DNA of 37,306 bases from Balneolaceae bacterium. GTDB lineage: Bacteria; Bacteroidota; Rhodothermia; Balneolales; Balneolaceae. The notes under the pieces were generated by a model, which did no database searches, had not been told where the DNA came from, and saw only the letters and a list, made by a program, of their open reading frames with translations. Of this stretch, positions 1-8,927 are shown piece after piece (position 1 is the stretch's first letter; every line of letters starts with the position of its first letter). The stretch lies in NCBI GenBank assembly GCA_007127745.1, contig SKYV01000117.1:1-37306 (forward strand), in the 5' to 3' direction. Position numbers and translations under genes: made by a program.

Positions 1-588
1 CCCCAGGTTTTCAAGCAGGGCAGGCAGTGCGTGCGACCCGGCACCGTTTACGGCATCCACGGCAACGGTAAAGTTTTGCTGCCGGATGGCTTCCCGGTTG
101 ATATATGGCAGGTCCAGAATTTTTTGGATGTGATAATCAGTCAGCTCCTCGTCATAGGTAACCGAGCCGATTTCATCATACATTTTATATGAGAATTCTC
201 CTTTTTCGGCAATGTCAAGCACAGCACTTCCCTGGTCTGAATCCAGAAACTCACTTTTGTTATTCAGCAGTTTCAGCGCGTTCCATTCGGCCGGGTTGTG
301 GCTTGCCGTTAAAATAATTCCGCCTGAAGCGCTGTGTTTCAGAACACCCATCGCCACGGTAGGGGTTGTGGCAATTCCGGTTTTTACCACATTGCAGCCC
401 ACGCTCTGCAGGGTGGCACTAACAATATCTTCGCAGATTTGTCCGGTTATGCGCGAATCCCGGCCAACAACTACGGTGCCGCCATCCAGCCATGTGCCGT
501 AAGCTGCAGTGAAGGTGACAAGGTTTTCGGGGGTGAGGTGGGTTCCGAAAATTCCGCGAATTCCGGAAACAGAAATCATTAAAGCCAT
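1..588 (-). CDS. glmM: Phosphoglucosamine mutase-family phosphohexomutase (3'-truncated by window edge)
   Basis: The reverse strand reads MALMISVSGIRGIFGTHL and stays open to base 1, giving 196 codons of a protein that is usually about 450-460 residues. It does not appear in the ORF track because it runs off the window. Seen directly: the N-terminal SGIRG motif of alpha-D-phosphohexomutases, and the active-site loop TASHNPAEWNALK with the phosphoserine at about residue 96. In the family this serine phosphate is exchanged between the C6 and C1 positions of a hexose phosphate. The SGIRG plus TASHNPAEWNA combination fits the GlmM branch, which makes glucosamine-1-phosphate for UDP-GlcNAc in the cytoplasm. 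A phosphomannomutase/phosphoglucomutase cannot be excluded, because the sugar-binding loops lie outside the window. The start could be ATG 588 or ATG 579, and neither has a clear Shine-Dalgarno. The gene follows the cobalamin adenosyltransferase with a 78-bp gap. Confidence 0.85.
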   Translation of the reverse strand, partial: MALMISVSGIRGIFGTHLTPENLVTFTAAYGTWLDGGTVVVGRDSRITGQICEDIVSATLQSVGCNVVKTGIATTPTVAMGVLKHSASGGIILTASHNPAEWNALKLLNNKSEFLDSDQGSAVLDIAEKGEFSYKMYDEIGSVTYDEELTDYHIQKILDLPYINREAIRQQNFTVAVDAVNGAGSHALPALLENLG

Positions 589-666
589 AAAAATATTATT
601 TATTAATCAATTAGGTTAGATGTCAGTTCGGAATAATCATTCATCAAATATCGAACTCAACTTTTG

Positions 667-1212
667 TTAAGATCGGGGCAGCCATTTTGTTTCCTGATTA
701 CCGGCTTCCCGGTTCTCAAATCTGGCGAGTACAAAAAGCAGGTCGGAAAGACGGTTCAGATAAATAACTGCATCATCCGAAACGGGCTCAGAGGTTTTTA
801 ACTCTACCGTATGGCGCTCTGCCCTTCGGCAAACGGTGCGAGCCAGATGCAGCGCGGCACCCTGTGCAGAACCACCCGGTAGTATAAATGACGTCAGATC
901 TGGTAACTGCTCGTCCAGTTCATCAATCCAGCCTTCGAGCTGTTTTATCTGCGTGGATCCAATTCGTTCAATTTTTGATTTTTTTGACGGCAACGTTGCC
1001 AGATCGGCTCCCAAAACAAAAAGCTGTTCTTGAATATCGTTGAGGATGTCGCTGCCACGGCGGCTTACCGGATTTGAAAGTGCAATACCCAGCACGGAAT
1101 TGAGTTCATCGACCGTCCCGTATGCATGAATTCTGGCACTGTTTTTGGGTATGGTTGTGCCGCCAAACAGTGATGTTTGCCCCTTATCGCCTCTTTTCGT
1201 GTAAATTTTCAT
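667..1212 (-). CDS. PduO-type ATP:cob(I)alamin adenosyltransferase
   Basis: This 181-residue protein begins MKIYTKRGDKGQTSLFGG, the N-terminal ATP-binding signature (TRxGDxGxTsLfgG) of PduO-type corrinoid adenosyltransferases. Also visible are GTVDELNS at about residue 32 and RTVCRRAERHTVEL at about residue 125, which line the ATP and corrinoid pocket in this family. The length matches single-domain PduO proteins. The enzyme transfers the 5'-deoxyadenosyl group of ATP to cob(I)alamin, making coenzyme B12 in the cytoplasm. No B12 biosynthesis genes or B12-dependent enzymes are visible nearby, so it may serve salvage. It lies between yigZ (107-bp gap) and glmM on the same strand. No cobalamin riboswitch-like structure was recognised upstream. 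It is not related to CobA/BtuR-type enzymes. Confidence 0.92.
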   Translation of the reverse strand: MKIYTKRGDKGQTSLFGGTTIPKNSARIHAYGTVDELNSVLGIALSNPVSRRGSDILNDIQEQLFVLGADLATLPSKKSKIERIGSTQIKQLEGWIDELDEQLPDLTSFILPGGSAQGAALHLARTVCRRAERHTVELKTSEPVSDDAVIYLNRLSDLLFVLARFENREAGNQETKWLPRS

Positions 1213-1319
1213 GATGAGAATGTTTAATGGTGATCGAAAGCAAATTTTGGAGTTGAAAATTCCTTATGATATCCAAAATCGAAAGAAAGGTAAAAAGCTT
1301 GTACGTGTTTATCAGAATT

Positions 1320-1937
1320 TTATTTCACGATATGAAATGTCTCCCCGGTAACATCAATGTCATCGAACAGATGGGCTGACTTTTTTAGTGCTGCAAGAAA
1401 ACGGTTGGCTTCCGATACGGGACATCCACATTTCAGGGTTACTTTTTCGAGATAGGATGAGTCCAGTTCAATCCAGGTAAAATCGTGTTTTAATTTGTCG
1501 ATCAAACCCTGGTGCGGGTAATCATACACAATTTTGAATGTTTTCACCGGAAGGATTTTATACAGCTTTGCCTGTTTAATGGTCAATTCGGCGGTATGGC
1601 CATACGTCTCAATCAAGCCGGCTTTACCGAGCTTGGTGCCTCCATAATAGCGAACTACAATCAGTACAATGTTGATCAGATTGTAAGCTTTGGCAGAGTT
1701 CAATATTGGGAGGCCGGCTGTTCCTCCGGGTTCTCCGTCATCGGAAGCAAACTCATCCGGTTCGTTTGGGTTTATCCGGTATGCATAGCAGTGATGTGTG
1801 GCTGTCGGGTGTTCTGCTTTGATGTTATTCAGGAACTGTTCAGCCTCATCGAGGGTGGTGGCAGGGGCCAGATATCCCAAAAACTTTGATCCTTTAACAC
1901 GGTAGTCCGAATGCCAGGTTTTTGTAACTGTATCCAT
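1320..1937 (-). CDS. yigZ: YigZ/IMPACT family protein
   Basis: This 205-residue protein matches the YigZ/IMPACT family in length and signature. The N-terminal IMPACT domain contains HHCYAYRI at about residue 48 and SDDGEPGGTAGLPIL at about residues 65-79, followed by VVRYYGGTKLGKAGL at about residues 93-107; all three are diagnostic. The C-terminal about 70 residues fit the DUF1949-type ferredoxin-like domain, which is related to elongation factor G domain IV. The molecular function in bacteria is not settled; a link to translation or RNA binding is inferred from the fold. The gene is divergent from sdhC, with a 204-bp shared region, and lies upstream of the adenosyltransferase on the same strand. 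No good Shine-Dalgarno is seen before ATG 1937. Confidence 0.93.
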   Translation of the reverse strand: MDTVTKTWHSDYRVKGSKFLGYLAPATTLDEAEQFLNNIKAEHPTATHHCYAYRINPNEPDEFASDDGEPGGTAGLPILNSAKAYNLINIVLIVVRYYGGTKLGKAGLIETYGHTAELTIKQAKLYKILPVKTFKIVYDYPHQGLIDKLKHDFTWIELDSSYLEKVTLKCGCPVSEANRFLAALKKSAHLFDDIDVTGETFHIVK

Positions 1938-2057
1938 CTGAACGGATTAAATTATTTTTGATAATTGTTTGGCAATTTAGACCCTTTCTGAATAAGCTAT
2001 TTTGGATAAAATGGTACGGTTATCCTTGCCTTTTATGGCAAAAGAAACGAATTTATT

Positions 2058-2106
2058 ACTCTAAAACATAGGGGATTAAAAAGAAAGTACCCTGTTTCTT
2101 TAGAGT
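2058..2106 (+). promoter_or_regulatory. Inverted repeat in the sdhCAB leader
   Basis: ACTCTAAA at 2058-2065 and TTTAGAGT at 2099-2106 are perfect 8-bp inverted copies. Inside them, ACATAGGGG faces CCCTGTTTC and pairs in part, giving a long imperfect stem around an A-rich loop. The repeat ends 35 bp before the sdhC ATG at 2142. It could be a leader hairpin or a regulator-binding site for the succinate dehydrogenase operon. No known operator consensus was recognised, so the role is inferred from position alone. Confidence 0.4.
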
Positions 2107-2141
2107 TAAAAGAGTCATTGTTTCACATCAAATAATAAAAT

Positions 2142-2849
2142 ATGCCATCTATCATCGAAGCGTTTCAGTCTCAGGTTGGCCGTAAAATTTTAACAGGTAT
2201 AACCGGATTTTTACTTGTCTTTTTTATCATTTTTCATCTTGTCGGAAATCTTGCCATATTTGGCGAGCCGGATGCCATGAACAGCTATTCGCATTTTTTG
2301 CATGAATTTGGTCCGATACTTTGGTTCGCCAGAATCGGGTTATTGGCTGTATTCGTCATTCATGCCTGGATTGGTATTTCCATCTGGCTGAAGAAAAGAA
2401 AGGCAAGGCCCGTAAATTATAATGTTTACAGCAGTAAAGGTGGGCCCAGTAAACAGGGGTTAAGCTCCCGCAGCATGGCGTTTACCGGAGTAGTACTGTT
2501 GATCTTTGTAATTTTTCACGTAAACACATTTGCCTTTGGAGATATGGGAACCGCCGAACTTGCCGACGGTACTCAGGTGCACGATATCAAAACCCTGGTG
2601 CTCGATACATTTCAAAATCCGTTGTATGCCTTCGGATACACATTTGTCATGATCCTGCTGGGTGCACATCTCGGGCACGGTATCTGGAGTGCATTTACAT
2701 CACTGACACTCAAAAGCAAGAAAGCCTCGGCTACCATCTATACGATTGGAATTATCGCTGCTGTAATTCTTGCAGTTGGATTTTTGTTTATTCCTCTCTA
2801 CATCTATTTTGGCGGAGGCTGCGAAGCTGCGCTCATCCAATGTAATTAA
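2142..2849 (+). CDS. sdhC: Succinate dehydrogenase membrane cytochrome b subunit
   Basis: This 235-residue protein has about five hydrophobic segments and conserved histidines (IFHLVGNL at about residue 27, SYSHFLHEFG at about 46, VIHAWIG at about 70, IFHVNTF at about 125, GAHLGHGIW at about 175). This is the layout of the single-subunit, diheme cytochrome b558 anchor found in Bacteroidota, Bacillus and Wolinella-type complex II. It anchors SdhAB in the cytoplasmic membrane, binds heme b and carries the quinone site. It starts the sdhCAB operon, with sdhA 30 bp downstream. ATG 2142 follows an AT-rich leader without a Shine-Dalgarno, which is common in this lineage. There is no sdhD, as expected when one polypeptide carries both hemes. 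Confidence 0.95.
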   Translation: MPSIIEAFQSQVGRKILTGITGFLLVFFIIFHLVGNLAIFGEPDAMNSYSHFLHEFGPILWFARIGLLAVFVIHAWIGISIWLKKRKARPVNYNVYSSKGGPSKQGLSSRSMAFTGVVLLIFVIFHVNTFAFGDMGTAELADGTQVHDIKTLVLDTFQNPLYAFGYTFVMILLGAHLGHGIWSAFTSLTLKSKKASATIYTIGIIAAVILAVGFLFIPLYIYFGGGCEAALIQCN

Positions 2850-2879
2850 CCAGTTTGTAACTTACAGATTTTTCAGATT

Positions 2880-4799
2880 ATGAAATTAGATCCAAAAATA
2901 CCTTCGGGACCATTAGAAGAGAAGTGGGACAGGCACTTAAAAGATATTAAGCTTGTTTCCCCAAACAATAAGAGAAAACATAATATCATTGTGGTTGGAA
3001 CCGGGCTTGCCGGTGCCTCGGCCGCAGCAAGCCTTGCAGAACTGGGCTACAACGTGCAAACATTTTCGATCATGGATTCGGCACGGCGGGCTCACAGTAT
3101 TGCTGCTCAGGGCGGAATTAATGCAGCGAAAAATTATCAAAACGACGGCGACAGCGTTTGGCGTCTTTTTTATGATACAATTAAAGGCGGCGATTATCGC
3201 AGCCGGGAAGCCAACGTTTACCGGCTGGCCCAAAACTCGAACCACATTATAGATCAGGCAGTGGCACAGGGCGTGCCGTTCGGACGTGAATACGGAGGCC
3301 TGCTCGATAACCGCTCTTTTGGTGGTGCTCAGGTATCCAGAACGTTTTATTCCCGTGGACAAACCGGCCAGCAGCTTCTTCTTGGAGCCTATCAGGCCAT
3401 GATGAAAGAAGTGTATTCCGGGAAAATCAAAGATTATCCGCGCCAGGAAATGCTCGACCTTGTTGTGGTTGATGGCGTAGCGCGTGGCATCATCACCAGA
3501 AACCTGGTTACCGGTGAAATTCAGAAATGGGAAGCCGATGCCGTTGTACTCTGCACCGGCGGATACGGCAACGTTTTTTACCTTTCCACAAACGCAAAAA
3601 ATTCGAATGCAACAGCCATGTGGAGATGCCACAAACGCGGTGCTGCATTTGCAAATCCATGCTTTGTGCAGATACATCCAACATGTATTCCGGTTTCGGG
3701 CGACTATCAGTCCAAACTGACACTGATGAGTGAAAGCCTTCGAAATGACGGCCGAGTGTGGGTGCCCAGAAAAAAAGGAGACAAACGCCCGCCTCACGAA
3801 ATCCCCGAAGATGAGCGCTATTATTATCTTGAAGAGCGCTATCCGAGTTTCGGAAATCTGGTGCCGCGTGATGTAGCCTCAAGAAATGCCAAACTGGTAA
3901 CCGACGATGGCCTCGGTGTTGGAGAAACCGGCCTTGCCGTTTATCTCGATTTCCGGGATGCCATTAAGCGTGATGGAATTGAAGTGATCCGTGCCAAGTA
4001 CGGCAACCTGTTTGATATGTATGAAAATATCACCGATGAAAACCCATACGAAACCCCGATGAGAATTTTCCCGGCGGTTCACTACACCATGGGCGGCCTT
4101 TGGGTGGATTACGACCTGATGAGTAATATTCCGGGACTATTTGTGGCCGGTGAAGCCAACTTCTCCGATCACGGTGCCAACAGGCTCGGAGCCAGTGCAC
4201 TGATGCAGGGACTCTCCGACGGATACTTTATTATCCCTTACACAATCGGAGACTATCTGGCCGGTACCGAACTGCCTAAAGTTGACACCGATCACGATGC
4301 ATTTAAAGAAGCAGCTGATTCTGCTTCCGGCCTTCTCGATAAACTGCTTGCCGTAAAAGGCAACAAAACCATTATCGAATTCCACAGAGAACTCGGTAAA
4401 ATTTTATGGGACAAAGTTGGAATTTCCAGAAGCAAGGAAGGACTCGAATCGGCCATTAAAGAGATTCGGGAACTGAGGGAGGAGTTCTGGCAAAACGTGA
4501 AAGTTCCGGGCGAAGCTAACTACTTTAACAAATATCTCGAGTATGCATCCCGTTTGGCCGATTATTTTGAGCTTGCTGAGCTGATGGCACTGGATGCATT
4601 AGACAGAAACGAATCCTGTGGCTGCCATCTGCGTGATGAGTATCAGACCGAAGATGGGGAAGCCATCCGAGATGATAAAGATTACGCCTTCGTATCGGCC
4701 TGGGAGTTTGTGGATGTAAATGGAGAACTCGAAACCAAACTTCACAAAGAACCTCTTGAGTTCGAATTTGTGGAAATGAAACAAAGAAGTTATAAATAA
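2880..4799 (+). CDS. sdhA: Succinate dehydrogenase flavoprotein subunit
   Basis: This 639-residue protein is the catalytic FAD subunit of complex II, oxidising succinate to fumarate on the cytoplasmic face. The dinucleotide-binding glycine motif [11 protein letters not shown] lies at about residues 40-50. The motif [15 protein letters not shown] follows, and His72 is the probable site of covalent FAD attachment. Catalytic-site motifs are also present (PRDVASR at about residue 325, [11 protein letters not shown] at about residue 400, and [21 protein letters not shown] at about residue 423). The C-terminal helical domain includes [14 protein letters not shown]. The protein is longer than E. coli SdhA and matches the Bacteroidota/epsilonproteobacterial form, which pairs with a five-helix SdhC. 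It sits 30 bp after sdhC and 11 bp before sdhB. Confidence 0.97.
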   Translation: MKLDPKIPSGPLEEKWDRHLKDIKLVSPNNKRKHNIIVVGTGLAGASAAASLAELGYNVQTFSIMDSARRAHSIAAQGGINAAKNYQNDGDSVWRLFYDTIKGGDYRSREANVYRLAQNSNHIIDQAVAQGVPFGREYGGLLDNRSFGGAQVSRTFYSRGQTGQQLLLGAYQAMMKEVYSGKIKDYPRQEMLDLVVVDGVARGIITRNLVTGEIQKWEADAVVLCTGGYGNVFYLSTNAKNSNATAMWRCHKRGAAFANPCFVQIHPTCIPVSGDYQSKLTLMSESLRNDGRVWVPRKKGDKRPPHEIPEDERYYYLEERYPSFGNLVPRDVASRNAKLVTDDGLGVGETGLAVYLDFRDAIKRDGIEVIRAKYGNLFDMYENITDENPYETPMRIFPAVHYTMGGLWVDYDLMSNIPGLFVAGEANFSDHGANRLGASALMQGLSDGYFIIPYTIGDYLAGTELPKVDTDHDAFKEAADSASGLLDKLLAVKGNKTIIEFHRELGKILWDKVGISRSKEGLESAIKEIRELREEFWQNVKVPGEANYFNKYLEYASRLADYFELAELMALDALDRNESCGCHLRDEYQTEDGEAIRDDKDYAFVSAWEFVDVNGELETKLHKEPLEFEFVEMKQRSYK

Positions 4800-4810
4800 C
4801 AGGATTTTTT

Positions 4811-5557
4811 ATGAGTGAGATGACAATCAACCTGAAAATTTGGCGACAAAAAAACGCAGACGATCCTGGCCGTTTTGAAGAATACAGGCTTCCGGAAGTG
4901 AACGAGCATATGTCGTTTTTGGAAATGCTGGATGTACTGAATGAAAAACTGATTAAAGAGGATAAAGATCCTGTTGAATTTGACTACGATTGCCGTGAAG
5001 GTATCTGTGGTTCGTGCAACCTGGTGATTAACGGCCGGGCACATGGCCCCAAGCACAAAACGGCGGTTTGCCAGCTTCATATGAGAAATTACAGCGACGG
5101 CGACACCATCGTAATCGAACCACCGCGGGCAGCAGCATTTCCCGTTATCAGAGACCTGGTGGTAGATCGAACTGCATTCGACAGAATCATTGAAGCAGGA
5201 GGATATATCAGCGTTGGAACAGGGGCAGCTCCGGAAGCTAACCTGATTCCTGTGCCGCGCGATACTTCCGAGGAAGCTTTTGACTACGCCACCTGTATCG
5301 GCTGTGGTGCCTGTGTGGCGGCCTGCCCGAACTCTTCGGCAGCACTCTTTACAGGAGCAAAAATTGCCCATCTAAACCTGTTGCCACAAGGGTCTCCGGA
5401 ACGGGAGAAACGCACCATTGCAATGGTAGAACAGATGGAAAATGAAGGCTTTGGCGATTGCTCCAACTATGCAGAGTGTGAGGCTGTTTGTCCTGTGGGT
5501 ATCAGTATTTCAGCCATTGCACAGATGCGGAAAGACTATATGAAGGCTGTTTTTTAG
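4811..5557 (+). CDS. sdhB: Succinate dehydrogenase iron-sulfur subunit
   Basis: This 248-residue protein is the electron-wire subunit linking the SdhA flavin to the SdhC quinone site. The 2Fe-2S ligands are in CREGICGSC at about residues 61-69, with a fourth cysteine in KTAVCQLH at about residue 87. The C-terminal ferredoxin-like half carries [19 protein letters not shown] and [16 protein letters not shown], which supply the 4Fe-4S and 3Fe-4S ligands. The [14 protein letters not shown] form matches the Bacteroidota type. The start follows sdhA by 11 bp with a weak AGGA, consistent with co-translation. A strong terminator lies about 55 bp after the stop, closing the operon. Confidence 0.97.
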   Translation: MSEMTINLKIWRQKNADDPGRFEEYRLPEVNEHMSFLEMLDVLNEKLIKEDKDPVEFDYDCREGICGSCNLVINGRAHGPKHKTAVCQLHMRNYSDGDTIVIEPPRAAAFPVIRDLVVDRTAFDRIIEAGGYISVGTGAAPEANLIPVPRDTSEEAFDYATCIGCGACVAACPNSSAALFTGAKIAHLNLLPQGSPEREKRTIAMVEQMENEGFGDCSNYAECEAVCPVGISISAIAQMRKDYMKAVF

Positions 5558-5578
5558 CAAAAAGTCTTGACAAAACCT

Positions 5579-5599
5579 GTCTGCCTGATAGTGGCAGAC
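5579..5599 (+). repeat. Short perfect hairpin after sdhB
   Basis: GTCTGCC (5579-5585) and GGCAGAC (5593-5599) form a perfect 7-bp stem with a 7-nt loop, 21 bp after the sdhB stop and just ahead of the T-run terminator. It has no U-tract of its own. It may protect the 3' end of the sdhCAB mRNA or act as a pause hairpin; this is inferred. Confidence 0.45.
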
Positions 5600-5611
5600 G
5601 TCATTAATTTC

Positions 5612-5648
5612 AAAAAAAGGGTGTGAGCAGTAGTTCACGCCCTTTTTT
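5612..5648 (+). terminator. Rho-independent terminator of sdhCAB
   Basis: An A-run leads into GGGTGTGA, a short loop, then TCACGCCC and a run of six T. The stem is strong (G·U at one position, A:T extension at the base). The A-run/T-run symmetry would allow it to work in both directions, but the flanking genes both read on the plus strand, so it serves sdhCAB. Confidence 0.85.
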
Positions 5649-5802
5649 GTGGATTTGTGTTTGCCAGGTAAAAAATTACTTCATTCGTTATAAATTCAAT
5701 GCAAACAGAGAAAAAGCCAAAATAAAACTTGAACAATCCACTGATTTTCTCTTTTTTAACTTCGACTGCATATAAAATCTATTAATTAAAAGGGGATGTG
5801 TT

Positions 5803-6534
5803 ATGAAAAAGGGGTTGTTATATATACTGTTTACTGTTCTGTTGTTTGGTTTTTCTGATATCAGAGCACAGGAGGTTCAGTTCGGGCTGGATTTTCAGGT
5901 CGGAGTTCCTCAAAACGAATTTAGTGATCAGCTTGGTGACCGGCTCGGAGTTGGCCTGGGCGGTTTCTTCGGGTATCGTTTTGGAAATACCCCGGTAATG
6001 CTTGGAGCCGATCTCGGTTTTATGAATTTTGGAACTGAAACACGTCAGGAACCCTGGAGCACTACAATTCCGGATGCTACGGTTGATGTTGAAAACAGCT
6101 ACAATTTGTTTCACGGAGATCTGCTGCTTCGGATCATCCCGCCCGAGCGTGCTTTCAGGCCGTTTGTCGACGGATTGTTTGGATTGAATTACTTTTTTAC
6201 GGAAACCAAAATCAGAGACCGCGGCACAACAGGAGCCGATGATGTGATTGCCAGTGACACAAATTTCAGGGATACGGCGATGAGTTATGGTTTTGGGGGT
6301 GGCTTTCAGTTACGTATATATAGTGACGACGGAAGCGGAAATAATGGAGAAAGTGCCACACAAACTCCTTATTCAGTTCATCTGCATTTTCAAGGTCGGT
6401 ATATGATAGGGCAGGAAGCCGAATACCTAAGAGAAGGCTCGATTAATATTGACAATGGAACTGTCACCTATGATGTATTGCAATCCGAAACCGATTTGTT
6501 GCATTTCCAGGTAGGGATTACCGTAAGTTTGTAA
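5803..6534 (+). CDS. Outer-membrane beta-barrel protein (porin-family-like)
   Basis: This 243-residue protein has a clear Sec signal peptide (MKKGLLYILFTVLLFGFSDIRAQ, cleaved after about residue 22). The rest is glycine- and aromatic-rich alternating strands, ending in HFQVGITVSL, as expected for a small OmpA/OmpW-like beta-barrel. LGVGLGGFFGYRFG and MSYGFGGGFQLRIY are typical barrel strands. It probably resides in the outer membrane, but a specific function cannot be read from the sequence. The start is supported by AAAGGGGAT about 8 bp upstream of ATG 5803. It stands alone between the sdh terminator and recQ. Confidence 0.75.
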   Translation: MKKGLLYILFTVLLFGFSDIRAQEVQFGLDFQVGVPQNEFSDQLGDRLGVGLGGFFGYRFGNTPVMLGADLGFMNFGTETRQEPWSTTIPDATVDVENSYNLFHGDLLLRIIPPERAFRPFVDGLFGLNYFFTETKIRDRGTTGADDVIASDTNFRDTAMSYGFGGGFQLRIYSDDGSGNNGESATQTPYSVHLHFQGRYMIGQEAEYLREGSINIDNGTVTYDVLQSETDLLHFQVGITVSL

Positions 6535-6624
6535 GAACAATTCATTTTAAGAGAGATCACTTTGATGTAACAAATCTGAAATCACTCTTCTGTTTCTTCT
6601 GTAATTGATTTAATATTGGGTGGT

Positions 6625-8556
6625 ATGGATGAAGTGAATTTACAAAAGGCAGAAGAAGTACTAAAAAAGTACTGGGGATACGAATCATTCCGTGAGGGTC
6701 AGAAAATGGCCATTCAGTCGGTACTTGAGGGAAAAGATACACTGGTTCTTTTCCCCACGGGTGGTGGTAAATCGCTGTGTTACCAGGTTCCATCGTTGAT
6801 GCTCGATGGGCTTACTGTTGTACTTTCCCCTCTTGTTGCATTGATGCAGGATCAGGTTGAGCATCTGAAGAAAATCGGGATACGTGCCACTTTCATTAAT
6901 AGTACACTGCCGGGATATGAAGTTGAACAGCGTCTGGTTAATGCCCGGAACGGTATGTACAAAATGCTCTATATTGCCCCGGAGCGATTATCAACCAATC
7001 TGTGGAAAGTTGAAGAACCAAACCTGAACATCAAACTGGTAGCCATCGACGAGGCTCACTGTATTTCGGAATGGGGCCACGATTTCAGGCCGGCTTACCG
7101 TAATATCCGTGAAGAATTATCAAACACTCCGGAAGAAACCCGCTGGATAGCATTAACAGCCACCGCCACCCCCGAAGTGCGTAAAGATCTTCTGGAAGTA
7201 CTGAAGTTTGAAAATCCTGCCACTATCACCAGTGGATTCAAAAGAGAAAACCTGCACTGGTGGGTAACAGAGAGCGAAAACAAGCAAAAGGTTTTAAAAA
7301 AATCTGTACAAAAAGCAGCAAAACTGGGCAGTGGTATTGTTTATGCATCCACCCGGCGGGATTGCAACCATTGGGCGGATTGGTTCAACAAAACCGGAGT
7401 GAAGAGTGAACCGTATCATGCAGGACTTGCAAGCGATCAGCGAAAAACCGTACAACACGCCTGGGTGGAGGGCAGCCTTCCTCTTGTTGTGGCAACCAAT
7501 GCATTCGGAATGGGAATTGACAAGGCCGACTGCCGTTTTGTGATTCACCATACGATGCCGTTTTCTTTGGAGTCTTACTATCAGGAGGCAGGCCGTGCAG
7601 GCAGAGACGGGAAGGTGAGCTATCCTGTGCTTTTATTCAAAAAAAGCGATATTGATTATTTGGAAAACCGGATCAAACAATCCTATCCGGATTACGAAAC
7701 CCTTCAAAAGGTGTATAATGCGCTTTGTGATGAGCTTGACCTTGCTGTAGGCAGCGAACACGAAGAGCCTGATACCGTCAGTTTCAGCAATGTTGCCAGG
7801 CGCATTGCAATTACAGAAGGCCGCCTTAATACAGCATTACATCTTCTGCAGCGGCTTGGTTTGCTGCATCTTGTGGAATTACGAGAACCGAGAGTGGGAA
7901 TCAAGTTTATCGCCAGTCCCGACTATCTTCTTGATTTTGTAAATAATGCGGAACCTAAAAAAGGAGAATTTCTGGATAAACTTTATCGCATGCTTGGCCC
8001 TCAATCTGTTCATGAATTTATCTATATGCGGGAATCCGTGCTGGTTAACAAACTGGAGGTAACATCCAGGCAACTGCAAAAAGCGTTGAATGTATTTTCC
8101 GGGTACGATCAGATTTTACAGTATAAATGGCAGGGAGAAACTCACCTGGTTCAGATTGCCGAAGCCCGAATGAAGAAATTACAGATCGATCACAAATCAG
8201 CCTATCAATACAAAGATGTACTGCTGAAAAAACTCGAATACATGGCGAGATATGCTGTGACATCTGAGTGCAGGGAAGTTTTTTTGCGCACCTATTTTGG
8301 AGAAACCGATTGCAAACCGTGTGGCAATTGTGATAACTGCCGGGCAAAAAGCAAGAGAGATGTTTCCATCAGTAATCGTGATTTGGAAAAAATCATCGGG
8401 TATTTGGCCGAAGGAGATAAATCAGCACGGGAAATTGCAGAACATACCGGGTGGACATCGGAAAAACTAAAAAAAGCGGTGTCTTACATGGTTCGTGAAG
8501 AAATGATTGTTGTAAATGAGGGCAATACGGAAAGTTATCGGTTAAGAATCCGCTGA
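6625..8556 (+). CDS. recQ: ATP-dependent DNA helicase RecQ
   Basis: About 643 residues from ATG 6625. The ORF track opens three codons earlier at a TTG, but the ATG is preceded by GGGTGG and is preferred. Superfamily 2 helicase motifs are in order (ORF-track numbering): FREGQ (motif 0), FPTGGGKSLCYQ (motif I, about residues 46-57), IDEAHCISEWGHDFRP (motif II plus the RecQ aromatic loop, about 144-160), LTATATP, and QEAGRAGRDG (motif VI). The RecQ-Ct zinc site is formed by ECREVFLRTYF and CKPCGNCDNC at about residues 551-574. The last about 60 residues (REIAEHTGWTSEKLKKAVSYMV) look like a helix-turn-helix rather than an HRDC domain. It unwinds DNA 3'-5' in recombination and fork repair. Its last 22 bp overlap the convergent DUF4296 gene. 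Confidence 0.96.
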   Translation: MDEVNLQKAEEVLKKYWGYESFREGQKMAIQSVLEGKDTLVLFPTGGGKSLCYQVPSLMLDGLTVVLSPLVALMQDQVEHLKKIGIRATFINSTLPGYEVEQRLVNARNGMYKMLYIAPERLSTNLWKVEEPNLNIKLVAIDEAHCISEWGHDFRPAYRNIREELSNTPEETRWIALTATATPEVRKDLLEVLKFENPATITSGFKRENLHWWVTESENKQKVLKKSVQKAAKLGSGIVYASTRRDCNHWADWFNKTGVKSEPYHAGLASDQRKTVQHAWVEGSLPLVVATNAFGMGIDKADCRFVIHHTMPFSLESYYQEAGRAGRDGKVSYPVLLFKKSDIDYLENRIKQSYPDYETLQKVYNALCDELDLAVGSEHEEPDTVSFSNVARRIAITEGRLNTALHLLQRLGLLHLVELREPRVGIKFIASPDYLLDFVNNAEPKKGEFLDKLYRMLGPQSVHEFIYMRESVLVNKLEVTSRQLQKALNVFSGYDQILQYKWQGETHLVQIAEARMKKLQIDHKSAYQYKDVLLKKLEYMARYAVTSECREVFLRTYFGETDCKPCGNCDNCRAKSKRDVSISNRDLEKIIGYLAEGDKSAREIAEHTGWTSEKLKKAVSYMVREEMIVVNEGNTESYRLRIR

Positions 8557-8927
8557 CGGATGGAGTCCGGAGCTTCAATATTTTGCCTTCGGTGTTCTTC
8601 TTCGGCTTCGCTTATTTTATCTCTTTCTTCCCGTATAATCTGATTGATTCTTTCCAGTCGTTCAAGCTGTTCATCAAGGTCGTTTTCGTAATATTCGTGC
8701 GATAGAGAAAACTCTTCTTCGGTAACTCCATAAAAGTCATATATTTTTGCACGTAAATCATCTCGTGTCTGATTTTCTTCCAGCAGATTTCTGTCCATTT
8801 GATTGACAATGGCAAATTCGATGAACATCCTTTCGTAGGTCTCTTCATCAATCACATGTTCGGGGACGGAGTCGGTACAGGCAACAAATAACAGAAAAAA
8901 GGCAGAAATAGTTAAAATCCGCTTCAT
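8535..8927 (-). CDS. DUF4296-type lipoprotein
   Basis: This 130-residue protein begins MKRILTISAFFLLFVACTDS, a lipoprotein signal peptide with the lipobox-like FVAC and acylated Cys at about residue 17. After that comes a charged, helical domain with a D-x-x-A-K-I-Y-D-F-Y-G-V-T-EEEF pattern, typical of the DUF4296 family of Bacteroidota and relatives. The C-terminal third is a highly charged probable coiled coil. Function is unknown; it is probably attached to a membrane facing the periplasm. Its ATG overlaps the TGA of the upstream SDR gene by four bases (ATGA), so translation is probably coupled. Its 3' end overlaps recQ tail to tail. Confidence 0.75.
   Translation of the reverse strand: MKRILTISAFFLLFVACTDSVPEHVIDEETYERMFIEFAIVNQMDRNLLEENQTRDDLRAKIYDFYGVTEEEFSLSHEYYENDLDEQLERLERINQIIREERDKISEAEEEHRRQNIEAPDSIRQRILNR

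Noticed and set aside
212-582. Two short plus-strand ORFs (96 and 82 aa) near the window start
   Set aside because: Both are antisense to the glmM-family gene, which reads through on the minus strand to base 1.
2937-3797. 286-aa minus-strand ORF
   Set aside because: It lies wholly antisense to sdhA, has no family motifs, and is a shadow of strong coding sequence.
5567-5572. TTGACA as a -35 promoter element after sdhB
   Set aside because: There is no -10 at suitable spacing; the following bases form the hairpin and terminator.
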